Source of the DNA: Elysia marginata
Taxonomy: Eukaryota; Mollusca; Gastropoda; Plakobranchidae
Direction of reading: 5' to 3'
NCBI GenBank assembly: GCA_019649035.1
Contig: BMAT01007891.1
Location: forward strand, 181,450 to 214,404
Length of the DNA: 32,955 nucleotides
Below are positions 10,771 through 21,365 of the stretch, piece by piece. A program made the translations under genes and the position numbers. Below the pieces are notes generated by a model that had not been told where the DNA came from, searched no databases, and saw only the letters and a list, made by a program, of their open reading frames with translations. Positions within the stretch are counted from its first letter, which is position 1. Each line of letters begins with the position of its first letter.

Positions 10771-12427
10771 GCGAACTCTCAAGTGTAATTATGCTCCCTG
10801 TGACAATCCTGTTTCTTGTCTTAAACTTCTAGCGGCTTCTTTCATAGTTTTTCCGACCTCATTAAAATTTTAATTCCCCTTTTTGCAGCTTCTAAGTTCC
10901 TCAACAATGTTTATACAAAAACAAAGTGCTTAAGTGCAACAAGGCAAACCCTAAGACATTTCTACCAGTCTTTACACCGGCCTATTGAACTACGTGTAGA
11001 AATGATACATGTACCTACTTTGCTGAAACGAACTAGCGCGGCCATTTCATAACAAAAGACTCATAACGTGCGTCCGGCAGCAGTCGAATCACAAATTATC
11101 TTAATTAGGATTAACAACAATATGGACAGTAATTTTTTGGCGGTAGAAGATGTAACTTAAGAGTTCAGGCAACGTTTTCATAGGACTCAAAAGTTTTCGC
11201 AAACTCTATAATCTAATTTACGCGAAAAAAAAAACAATCAAGCATTTTGACTCGACAGTGCTTAACACTTAAAGTGGGAAAATAATACAGGGGAGTGGAC
11301 AGGCCAATATCTAGATCTACACTTATGTGGGTTTGGTCTCTCGTCCCGCATGCAAAAAGCAAGAGTGATATCTCTTTAAAAATAAGCAGACTGACATCTG
11401 GGCCCATACTTAAGAATTATTTTTACCCATTATCTAGAAAAACTTTGCCAGTGATAGACATGCAGGTATATTTTTATAATTGGCGGCTCTTGAATTTTTT
11501 ACTTTTGTAGAACTTTTTTTTTATTGCCCATGTAGGCTTATTATCATAACCCTCTAGTTTGCAGGAATATAAACATAATGTAAACAATCTACGAGATACC
11601 TGTGAGCTGCGGCATCAAAGAAGCTTAACATTGCATCTAAATAAGATAAGAAATAAATGTACGAACGATCGGAGCTATCAACTTTTGACAGACTTTTGAT
11701 GTGGACAGATAACCTAATCTTGTCAAGCAAGTGTTTTTAAAAAAGACATTTTACGAGATACAACGGCAATAAAAATTAGTGACCATGGTTTCGTGCCTCT
11801 AATTTTGCTTGTTGAATAGAAAGTGGCCTTATTAAGTACTCGTAGATCGGGGTTTTTTTTGTTGCTTTTGTCTGTTTTATTGTCGTTTTTTCTGTTGGTC
11901 TTTTTTTTTTCGAAGTTTTTCAATATCTTTCTTTTCAATAATTTAGGGCCACCCCCCAAAAAAACGCTAAGGTTTAAACACCTCGATCAAGTTATAGGTT
12001 TATGATGGATTAAGTCATTCAGGAAACGTAGCGGTAATAATTCAAATATTACCCGCATGATAAAATTAAAGTCCTTGTTTTGTTTGCATGAGAGCTAAAA
12101 CTTTTTGTCCCTTAATTTCCTAAATGTACAGGTTTGTGATAAGGGGCACAGATCGTGTAAGCTTAGTTCAAAATTATAAATCTGGCCCTAATTTCGGATC
12201 TAAAAAGTGAAGTAAAATCACAGCCAGCAATTAGGATCCTACCTCAGTGCCATATCATTCATAGTTTAAAAATAACCACAACAGCTTTTCGATCCAAGTT
12301 TAAAAAGTACCCTGAAGTTAGTCTATGAATAAATGATCTTGAATTATATAGTGCACAAAATCCATAGTACTTTATGTTTAAGGGGCTTTACATTATATTT
12401 GACACTGAAAAAATTTCACTAGGCAAT
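10771..12427. other. Non-coding stretch
   Basis: No gene or element recognised. Overlapping opposite-strand open frames at 11213-11510 and 11723-12005 are rich in homopolymer-derived residues (Phe/Leu on one strand, Lys/Asn on the other) and look fortuitous. Confidence 0.5.
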
Positions 12428-13108
12428 TTAAATTATGAAAGGCACCATTTTCAGATTTTTTTTTTCTAAAGCCATAGGTCGACGATTTCCTCGTATCGGC
12501 CGACAGCGCATTCCATACTTATGGTGCAGCATTTGAAATGCCGTACCAGCAAGTTTTAATGAGAAGACCTGCGGTATGTGACGAACAGTGCCTGAAAACT
12601 TCGGGACGCGAGACAAGTTGTTCACATGGATCATTCTAGTGATCATAAGGGAGTTCCAAGTCAAGTCCTCATTGTTCATCGCATTGTGAGGTAATTCGAC
12701 ATTGTTCCAAGTCAAGTCATCATTGCACACATCATTGTGAGGTAATTCGACATTGTTCCAAGTTAAGTCCTCATTGTTCATCGCATTGTGAGGTAATTCG
12801 ACATTGTTCCAAGTCAAGTCATCATTGCACATATCTTTGTGAGGTAATTCGACATTGTTCCAAGTCAAGTCATCATTGCACACATCATTGTGAGGTAATT
12901 CAACATTGTTCCAAGTCAAGTCATCATTGCACACATCATTGTGAGGTAATTCAACATTGTTCCAAGTCAAGTCGTTATTGCACACGATATTGTAAAGAAA
13001 GTCGACATTTCTACAATTCAAGTCCTCATTGCACACGGCATTGTGAGGTAATTCGACATTGTTTATCACACTCATCACCTTTCGCTCTACCAAGTCGCAA
13101 GAGATCAC
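12428..13108 (-). CDS. Hypothetical open frame with a 17-residue tandem repeat (uncertain coding)
   Basis: A 226-codon open frame made of a 15-residue N-terminal part, eight perfectly phased 17-residue repeats (consensus NNVELPHNDVCNDDLTW) and a 75-residue basic C-terminal part. The repeat unit is 51 bp and is free of indels and stops through all eight copies, including a well-diverged second copy. It has no signal peptide, no membrane helix and no family I recognise. Variants fall into two types, D-V-C-N-D-D and A-M-N-N-E-D, which differ mainly by amino-acid-changing substitutions. Because the unit is a multiple of three, one open unit keeps the whole array open, so a non-coding minisatellite is the simpler reading. 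Confidence 0.25.
   Translation of the reverse strand: MISCDLVERKVMSVINNVELPHNAVCNEDLNCRNVDFLYNIVCNNDLTWNNVELPHNDVCNDDLTWNNVELPHNDVCNDDLTWNNVELPHKDMCNDDLTWNNVELPHNAMNNEDLTWNNVELPHNDVCNDDLTWNNVELPHNAMNNEDLTWNSLMITRMIHVNNLSRVPKFSGTVRHIPQVFSLKLAGTAFQMLHHKYGMRCRPIRGNRRPMALEKKNLKMVPFII
12656..13063. repeat. Minisatellite, 51-bp unit, 8 copies
   Basis: Eight units based on attcgacattgttccaagt plus caagtcatcattgcac, with exact 51-bp spacing. Two unit types alternate toward the left end of the array (catcgcattg type and cacatcattg type), suggesting a partial higher-order structure. Confidence 0.95.
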
Positions 13109-13204
13109 CTTTTAGACAGGAAGGCCAATAAAAATTTCTTGAACTTAGTATCAAATCTTTTCTTGGGCCAAACATCCTAAGAAAGCTTATGAGATGTCAA
13201 AATG

Positions 13205-13456
13205 AAGGAAGTCTAACGTGAGACCTCTCGCTCAATAGACAATATCGCCTAACCGAGAAAGACAAACATGAGACCTCTCGCTCAATAGACAATATCGCCT
13301 AACCAAGAAAGACGAAGTTGGGACCTCTCGCTCAATAGACAATATCGCTTAACCGAGAAAGCCGAACGTAAAACCTCTCGCTCAATAGACAATATCGCCT
13401 AATCGAGAAAGTCTAACGTGGGACCTCTGGCTCAATAGACAATATCACCCAACCAT
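13205..13456. repeat. Minisatellite, 50-bp unit, 5 copies
   Basis: The block acctctcgctcaatagac starts at 13223, 13273, 13323, 13373 and 13423, exactly 50 bp apart, with linking sequence aaccgagaaag and a variable gaacgtg-like spacer. It is unrelated in sequence to the 51-bp array about 140 bp to the left. No frame stays open through it. Confidence 0.95.
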
Positions 13457-15485
13457 ATAATCATCCTACATTATGCATAGCTATGTGTATAGAAGGTACT
13501 TGCTCTACTAGCCCTATTTTTTCCTCCATTTAGTTAATGATAAAACATTAAACGTTTGTAGTTTGTTTATACTTCATCTCTACAATAAACTATAAACGAT
13601 AAAATATGACCATTTATATGTCCAAAACTTTGCAATTCTGTGAGGTTGACACATATACGTTTAAAGGAAAGATGTTTTAAATGTAGTTGTGGCTATATTC
13701 GACCTTGGAATATTTTGAAACAATACTAGCGACATACTAGCCTTGTCGATAAGCTAGTTCATACTTTTAGAACTAATGAAATGTTATTGACTTGGGTACA
13801 GCTACGTTACAAGGTTTCTGTATTTTAATACTGTGGGCCTTCACTTGTGTCATTGTCTAGCAGTAGACACTCGATTTTTTAACTAGAAAATTTTGGGGTT
13901 AGAGTTTTGGCTTTGCAGACCGACTTAAAGTCCTATCAAAAGCTCTTAACACCCATTTTCTCGCCTCATCGCAATGTTAAATGAGTGCCAGGCTGTACGC
14001 AATAGAAGATCTTGAAAAAGTTATTAGTTATTCTGACTCCTACTCTTCTTTATGTTCAGAAACTATATAGGTTGGTAACTGCAAGGAACGGACGAAAGGC
14101 ACCTAAAGAATTTCAGAGGTATAGCCGCTTTATAATTGTTTGTAGAGCATAAGACTTGTCTCTGACCATTAAAACTGGTCTTAAAGTTTTAGGTGTAGGA
14201 TAAATGATTGGACGACCTCTACTGACGTGTAAACACAGCATCATCCTCAAACACATGTGAGTATGAAGGGGAAACTAGCGTGCAGGTCTTACACACAATT
14301 AATAAACCTTGGAAAATACTTGTGTGGAGGCTATTGTCGGAAATAGTTTCTACGGGGCAAAACTATATCTTATATAAGTGATGAAAATTGTAGTAAAAAT
14401 AATATTTCCACAATTACCAAAATGTATTGTTGTGTTATTTAATGTTCTCTATGTTTCACTAAAAACCTTACCAGGAGAGAATACAACAGCTTTTCTCTTG
14501 CTCGATTTTGAAACGTTTCTTAAAGCAAGGCCAGGTAGTTACGCATAAAAGATCTTCTTTTAATGTATTTAATTCGAGGAAACATGGTCTTTTCTGGATT
14601 TATTTAGAAGGAAATTTAAGTTTGTTTTTTACTCGAATTTATTGAATGCTGTAGTATCCTCACATTCCTTCAATTAAGAAGTGCCATTGTTTTTGGTTTT
14701 TTTTTTATTATTTAACCTTAAAAGAAACATTATTATTTCTTTAGGCATGTTATTGTTGTTATTCTATGCTTCTGAAAGTCTAGTGTACGGGTGCTACATA
14801 CTCTTGCTGCGTTAGAAAAAATTCAAAGGTTGTTACCGACCGAAACACAAGGTCAAAGAATAGAGAGGAAAATAAATGTGAGCAGAATAAGTCACCCACG
14901 CTAGTTTTACGTCACAGCACATTGAAACAGATCTGTTATATTAAAAAAAAGCTTTTGTTTCATCTGAAGTAAAGTATTTTAGAGCCAAAAATCTGGAGCT
15001 TTTTTCTCGTTAAAAGGTCTAGAAGGACACATAAAGCATCATTAGATAGTCCAATAAATCAAAACTGTGGCGCTTGCCAAATTTAGTCTTTTCGTAATCA
15101 TCTCTCAGGTGTTATCAAAAGGTAACATTCAGCTCTGAAATCTTCAAGCAGTATTAGCCAGTATTACAGGCGGAGAAACTTGTTTTTCAGTTGGTAGTTT
15201 TATCTCCGCCTCTGATCCTCATGCTCTTTATCAGTCTAAACCTCGTGAGATCACCGTGGTACCGATCACAAGCTGTTGGAAACAAGCGTATCAGAAGAAA
15301 CATAAAACTGGAGGTTGAATTGTATGACTACTGTACGAGATCACATTAGATGAGCTTCTAGTAGCAGTACGGATAGTGCTTGGACAACGAATTATTGGTT
15401 AATGATCCCAAGAAAAACCAAAACGCAGATGGAGCGACGACAATCTCTGAGAACTTTCGTTCTCTCTTGGTCCTCCTCTGTCTTG
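13457..15485. other. Non-coding stretch
   Basis: About 2 kb of AT-rich sequence in which I see no gene, repeat array or mobile element. Confidence 0.5.
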
Positions 15486-15665
15486 TTAGTTTAATCTCTA
15501 TTTTTTGTGACACTCGTATTCTCTGTCTCCTTAGTTTAATCTCTATTTTTTGTGATACTCGCATTCTCTGTCTTCTTAGTTTAATCTCTATTTTTGTGAT
15601 ACTCGCATTCTCTGTCTTCTTAGTTTTATTTCTATTTTTATGTGACACTCCCATTCTCTGTCTTT
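15486..15665. repeat. Minisatellite, 45-bp unit, 4 copies
   Basis: Units start ttagttt at 15486, 15531, 15576 and 15620, with consensus ttagtttaatctctatttt and ctcgcattctctgtcttc. The third copy is one base shorter and the fourth more diverged. Open frames at 15358-15654 (-) and 15380-15766 (+) are created by the repeat. Confidence 0.95.
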
Positions 15666-17369
15666 ATTGCCTCAAAACTGGCGCCGTCTCTTGTGTTTAT
15701 AGTCATGAGCACACCGTACTTCGCATTGCGATTTCATGTTTTTTAAATCAGCTACAGCTAGACTAGTTATTTCTTTGTTTTACAGTTCCATAATTATTTT
15801 TATTATGATTTTTCACATGTATTATTAGTTAGAGTACTCAGGAAAAATTATGTGATGGAGCAACAGTTGCTGAAACGGAATTATTCAGAGAGTAATTACA
15901 GATAAAATTTGTTGCAAGAAATAAATGGAATTTCGGCTGTACCATGGAGAAGAACAACAGGAAGAAACATTAGGGAGCAAAAGATGGATAACAAAAACAT
16001 AGAGAGACGGAGAAAAGCAGGAGACGTAATGTTAACAGCATGGCCCATTTGTATTCATTTCGGAAGTTTGTTGACAATACTATATACGACACCTTCTGTG
16101 AACTATTGGCTATGTCTTTAATAAAACTTTAATATTAATCATTATTCCCATTCCAGCTGTGTAAACTGGTATATTACGTTAATAAGCTATGATTTTTTTT
16201 TCAAATGCTTCCAGATAATTTGATTTGAATACCTTCACATACCACCTTGACTAGCAGCTAGCTACAGAATTAAAAAATACACTGACATTCATAACAAGGG
16301 GAAGAAAAAAATTCATTGAAAGCAGTAAAATGATCGACTTTATTTGAAATGGCAAAGAAATTAAAGAATCAATATATAATATAAATACAGTTTACATTCA
16401 GTTCCTTAGAATGGGGTTGCCGAGGGTTGAAGAAGCTAAATAAATCCGTCCGAAACCTGGTGGTTCGATTAATTGTCGGGTTATTTCCCTTGGTCTATAA
16501 TCTTTTCACGCCCCATAAAATCAAAATTTGTTAGCAGACGAAAAAAATCCTTTGATTGATTGAATTTGATAATGAAACAAAACGCGACCTTTCCGAACGA
16601 ATATTTGAAGAAAAAAAGCAATCAAACAATAAGTAAACAAATTGATTACAAAAATGTATAATCAGTTTTAACCGAAAAGAAAGCATCCAACAAAAGTCCA
16701 CTTTCCGAGGCCGTCTACTCTGTCCCAACATTCAAACCGGCTGCTTTATCAAATACTAACAACCCTAGACCAAGGACAAGCGCTGAAACTATCGAAAGTG
16801 CGAGTAAACTATTAACACTATTGACGATGCTATAATTCAAATCCAATATCTCAATACTTTTGAGGTTCCTAACATCGAAGCAGAGCATTAGGTTTTAGAT
16901 ATTTTCGATCCTCATTGAGCTTCTTCTTATACAGGACCTGCACAGATTATCTCCGACTGAAAAAAAAGTTACAAGCGCTGCAGTGAACTCTATTTCCTTC
17001 GCTTTTGTTACAAGTGTGTGGTTGTTTTTCAGGTTGAACTGTCGACAAATCGGGGAAAAACATCCTCTGCCGACATTTCTCAATTAGTTAGATCTCACTG
17101 TACCATGCAATCTTTTAAAAAGTGATCACTACGAAAATAATTTTGCACTTAACCGTGCAGCTTGAATGTATTAAATAAAAAATGTTCAAACTATTTACAT
17201 TCTTGTCAGGTCCGAGAATAGTTCCAAAAGATAAAGTTCGATCACATTTACCCCCTTTCCCTTCATCTTCCAAATTCAAGTTCATCTCTGTATAGAGGCA
17301 AGACCTTTCGTGTTTGATTTTAAGTTTAAATCCAACTAAATTCCATTCATTACTTTAAAGTTGAATATG
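15666..17369. other. Non-coding stretch
   Basis: Nothing recognised. Short open frames at 15909-16121 (+), 16531-16731 (-) and 16895-17083 (-) have no domain or splice context that I can support. Confidence 0.45.
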
Positions 17370-17452
17370 TAGTAGTCGTAGTAGCAGCAGTAGAAGCAGT
17401 AGTAGTAGTAGTAGTAGCAGTAGTAGTGGTAGTAGAAGTAGTAGTAGTAGTT

Positions 17453-17485
<33 letters not shown>

Positions 17486-17497
17486 CTAGTAGTAGTG

Positions 17498-17562
<65 letters not shown>

Positions 17563-17583
17563 TGTGGTGGTGATAGTAGTAAT
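17370..17583. repeat. (AGT)n trinucleotide microsatellite
   Basis: About 210 bp of agt triplets with gca, gtt, gta and act interruptions. It generates long poly-Val, poly-Thr and poly-Leu open frames that are not genes. Confidence 0.97.
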
Positions 17584-19834
17584 GAGGCTGGCATATTCAA
17601 TTATCATATGTTATTTAACAAGCACCTGTGGTGCAAAGAACATCCCATTTGTTTGCACCGCCGCATGACTCATAGGAAACGTTACCCAGCGAACCATCAG
17701 CGACTTCATGATGCACGGAGAGGACAGTTCGAGGGTTTCAAGGCAGCAAGATATGGCATTCTGGAAATCAAGTTGGACCTGTTAATCATTCTAATGATCT
17801 TTTTACATCGCTCGTATGTCATACTTAGGTCAAGTACCGTTCTTGGTGTCATGTGAAAGAACTGTAATGATTCATCTCGTTATTACATTATTGAGAAAGA
17901 AATAAGATAACAGGACATGCATTATTATATAAGAGACCTCCTCAACACATAAAGAGTAGGAGAAGCGATTGGTTCTGTTTTTTTTACACCGAAACATCAA
18001 ACACGATAAAACAACATAAAGAAATTGAGCGGCAAGCATTCTACAATCATATTGCCATCTCACACTCTTTTTGCGTCATAATACACCAAAAAGTCCATAT
18101 CAAGATCATAACCTGTATACACACACGAAAAATACTTTTCACGCTTTTAATGTATATGGCTTTCTACACCAATCTATCTGTACATAGCAAAGTAAAAATG
18201 ATCTTCGTATATTTATATTTCAGGGTACGGGCCTCAAAGCATACTATTTGACCATACAAACCAAACAAACTGAGATATTGTGTTATACAATATTTATGAA
18301 GGTCCTTACAATATGAGTTTAACTTCAAGAACGAAGTCAATCACACATTCAGTGAAACAAGCGCTACAATAATGAATAGTGCAAATATAAGTTACAATAA
18401 ATACATTTTGGCAACTTTTAGGCAACGAAACAAGCTATGCGTTGGAATGAACGTATCTCGTGAACGGCATATTTTGTGGAATGGCAAAGTCAACAAATTT
18501 CAACAATAAAATTGGTATTATCAGCGTCGTTAATTTTGGATCATAAATCATAAATTACACTTTAAAACAGAAATGATATTGGTAAAATGGTAATTATGAT
18601 GAGTTTAAATAAAAAATAATTCGGTTTTGAAGAAAAGCAGCAGCAGTAAAAAGTTGATTTTAAAGAAATCTTTTTAAAAAAGCTGCAACACCAATTAGAT
18701 GACTTTGAAAAAATATGTCTTTAAAAAAATTGCAGTACTGAGTTTATAGGAAATCGTATAAAAAAGCAACAATAAAAAAGCTTAGCTTTCAGAAAAGGGT
18801 TTGAAAAATCAACAATAGTACTTAGTTTTGAAACAACAACAAAAAAGAAAGAGTAATACTCAAATTGGTTTAATTTAGTAAAAAGTTCAATTTATGATAA
18901 TTGAGAGGGCTTTTTTGTAGTTTGCTTCTTTTAGTATTCTAAAAAATGTTGACTTGTACTTAATTAAATGTTCCTCTTATGTTCAGAAGGATAAAACGTT
19001 GCAGAAGTTTTGTCAGTCATTGATGGGGATGTAAGACCAGTAAAATGAAAACTGGCAAATTTGAACACGGATGCCCCTAAGGCTTTTAGAATTTGAAAAA
19101 GCCTGTCGTAATTTTTTGATTACTCGAAAAAAAAATATTGTTAACGTGGTGTAAAAAAGCTGCAAGAATCTGGACAACAATCATGCATCCATGATCTTCT
19201 ATAATTATCCTGATCCTCCCTTATCTTGATTTTACTCATTTTGAAGAAGGCAAATGTCTGAAGACTTTTTAGTCCATTATGAAAAACTTCGTCCATAGAT
19301 TAGCCAAAGATTTCAAATGTACTTAATTCATATTATGTTTTTACAAAAAGAATTATCCTGAGACTTGACAAAAGAGACCGAACTTGAATTTCGCTCGTCT
19401 CTGTTACATCTAGTACCTTCAAACTTTTTCTCAATGTTTCAAAACCGTAATTGCAAACATTTCCTAATTTTACCTTTATTAATGCACCTTCAATTTTTGA
19501 AACGACATATTTTTCTGGCTATAAACTACTTATAAGCTTAGGGGTCATTCCTCAAGTTATCACCTGGGTTTCAATAAGCTTTTAAATGTGTTAACAGCTT
19601 AAATCATTAGCAATAAACACGTCGCAATCTAAATAAAATTGATCGGGGGTGGGGAGGTTTGAGCAATTTTAAGGGTAAGCTGCAGTGGACTACGGGTCCA
19701 ACGAACTCGCTGGAAAATATAATTATAATGTTCATTAATTTAAAGCCAAGGTTCAATAGTTCATTAAAAGCAAGTTCTCTTCCAATTAACCCAAAAGGGA
19801 CCAAAGAAGCCTTATTTTAATCTAATAAATAGTG
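17584..19834. other. Non-coding stretch with one GC-richer island
   Basis: Bases 17610-17770 are GC-richer than the surroundings and open on both strands, but I recognise no protein in either. An A-rich, degenerately repetitive part lies at about 18630-18872 (listed separately). Nothing else is seen. Confidence 0.4.
18630..18872. repeat. Possible degenerate A-rich tandem repeat
   Basis: Five or six loosely similar blocks of about 35-48 bp, each a run of A followed by gc-(a/g)caaca, then tacttag-tttt and further A runs. Similarity is low and the period irregular, so it could be low-complexity sequence. Confidence 0.35.
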
Positions 19835-19905
19835 CAGGCAGGCTACTTCTCTCCACTGCTAATTTCATACCTTTAAAATCTTTCGATCACTTATTTCAAA
19901 CTAAA
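19835..19905 (+). mobile_element. SINE family 2, body-only copy (c)
   Basis: Contains ggctacttctctccactg, ctaatttcatacctttaaaa and ctttcgatca, matching the body of the 9480-9655 element closely. No head is present. It is the third copy of the family, about 10 kb from the first two. Confidence 0.75.
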
Positions 19906-19971
19906 CAAAATAGCACACACACCGTAATACAAGCTTTTGCGATGCTGCGCTGGTTTTTGCTCTGATATATT

Positions 19972-19975
<4 letters not shown>

Positions 19976-20018
<43 letters not shown>

Positions 20019-20078
20019 CTCTTGCTCTATCTATCTATCTATCTGACTATATCTGTGTGTGTGTGTCTCTCTCTTTGA
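19976..20078. repeat. (TC)n/(TCTA)n/(TG)n compound microsatellite
   Basis: Pure TC run at about 19976-20011, then tg, tcta and tgtg runs, and another short tc run. Confidence 0.92.
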
Positions 20079-20257
20079 CACTGTGATAGCTGTATCGTTG
20101 ATAAAGTGAATAACATACCAGAAAAAAGGCTTGAAAAAGACCAACTATTCGTTTCAGTTTCACTTCCAGTTCGTTGAAAACGAGGTTAGTCTGAAATTAG
20201 TTCGTTCGTTCTGTTTAAAGAAATTTGTAAATGTTAAAGAAGAGACTCAATCTGGAC

Positions 20258-20263
20258 TTTATT
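20258..20263 (-). promoter_or_regulatory. Candidate poly(A) signal of the DUF229 gene
   Basis: AATAAA on the minus strand (TTTATT on plus), about 250 bases after the stop codon at 20514-20516. Confidence 0.5.
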
Positions 20264-20513
20264 TCAGTTAGTGTAGTCCGAGGTCCACTACACTATAAAT
20301 AACCCACGAAAATTGTGCTTCTAGGCAAGGCAGAGATTTAAAAATTGATCAGTTGTGACTTTGAAAAATGATAATAAATAAAAACCTAGCATAAATTCCT
20401 AAGACAAAATTGCAACAGAATACTTCGAAACACTTAAGCACATTTGGGTTCATGTTGAAATTTCAACAATGGAAATCGAATTGTTTGAATGTGGCTTTAG
20501 AGTATCCCTATAG

Positions 20514-21365
20514 CTAAGATTTCCCGACTAGAGAGTTACAATAGCAGTACTGGCGGAGCTGTCGGTTGATACCCAATATACACGACGGGGCGTCACCATA
20601 CTTGTTGATTCTACTGATATCTTTCTCTGACGTCTTCCACGCAGATTTGTCCTTGTGTGCCACTGTAACCTCAAAAAGGCCCTTTCCAGGTTTTGTCATG
20701 AAGGTCATCTGGTAGAGATCCAGGCGTTCTCTCATATTGGACTTGGACTTTTGATCTAGAATGGGCAAGCGGCCATCTTTGTTCAGAGCTTTGCTGAATT
20801 TCAGAAAGTCCTCGTTAGCTTGCAAGACTTGACCACTTGTAACTTTCTCGATTTCTAAGCGAGCGCACAAGTCTCGGTGAGGCTCAGTGAGGTTATTTAT
20901 AAAACCCACGGCCGTTTGTAAAGCGCGCTGGCCGTCTGTGTCCGTCTCAGGGTTTTCGATCTTCCTCCAATCAAGACATGCGCACCAGTGATTCCGGATG
21001 TCGGCATGCTTGCATTCCCGCTCAATGGGAATTTTTTTAAACAGGGATATCCCGCGGTTGCGCACGTCACCTTGGCCTGCACCATCAAACTTGATGACGT
21101 CATGCAGTGTTTCGTGGATGTCCATGGGCGTGGTGAGACGGTGAACATTCGTGCGGAAGTTTTGCATCAGCTGCGGGTATTTCCGTTCAAACCATGGCGG
21201 GAACCGGAAGTTCATGTAAGGAAGGCGCTCCTCCAGTCTCCCAGCCCAAGTTGCTCTGAGGACATCATAGCGTGCACCGTGGTCTCCAAACACAACGAGA
21301 ATCGTAGAGTTGAGGTAGCCTTGTCTTTCAAGAGACTCCAGGAAAGATCTAAAATCTTCATCTGC
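20514..21365 (-). CDS. DUF229 gene, exon 4
   Basis: 852 bases including the stop. The acceptor is gttttacag|GCA, phase 0. It encodes residues 446-728 with G-D-H-G-A-R, E-E-R-L-P-Y, L-T-T-P-M-D-I-H-E-T-L and R-E-C-K-H-A-D-I-R-N-H-W-C-A-C. The in-frame bases 21366-21464 upstream of the acceptor are intron. Confidence 0.93.
   Translation of the reverse strand, partial: ADEDFRSFLESLERQGYLNSTILVVFGDHGARYDVLRATWAGRLEERLPYMNFRFPPWFERKYPQLMQNFRTNVHRLTTPMDIHETLHDVIKFDGAGQGDVRNRGISLFKKIPIERECKHADIRNHWCACLDWRKIENPETDTDGQRALQTAVGFINNLTEPHRDLCARLEIEKVTSGQVLQANEDFLKFSKALNKDGRLPILDQKSKSNMRERLDLYQMTFMTKPGKGLFEVTVAHKDKSAWKTSEKDISRINKYGDAPSCILGINRQLRQYCYCNSLVGKS

Noticed and set aside
16440..16480. B-box-like ggttcgatta
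   Set aside because: It lacks the following CC and has no A box upstream.
17350..17668. Poly-Thr, poly-Leu and poly-Val proteins
   Set aside because: All are translations of the (AGT)n microsatellite in different frames.
17608..17856. 82-codon plus-strand frame in a GC-richer island
   Set aside because: The opposite strand is open too, and neither translation matches anything I know. Not enough to call a gene.
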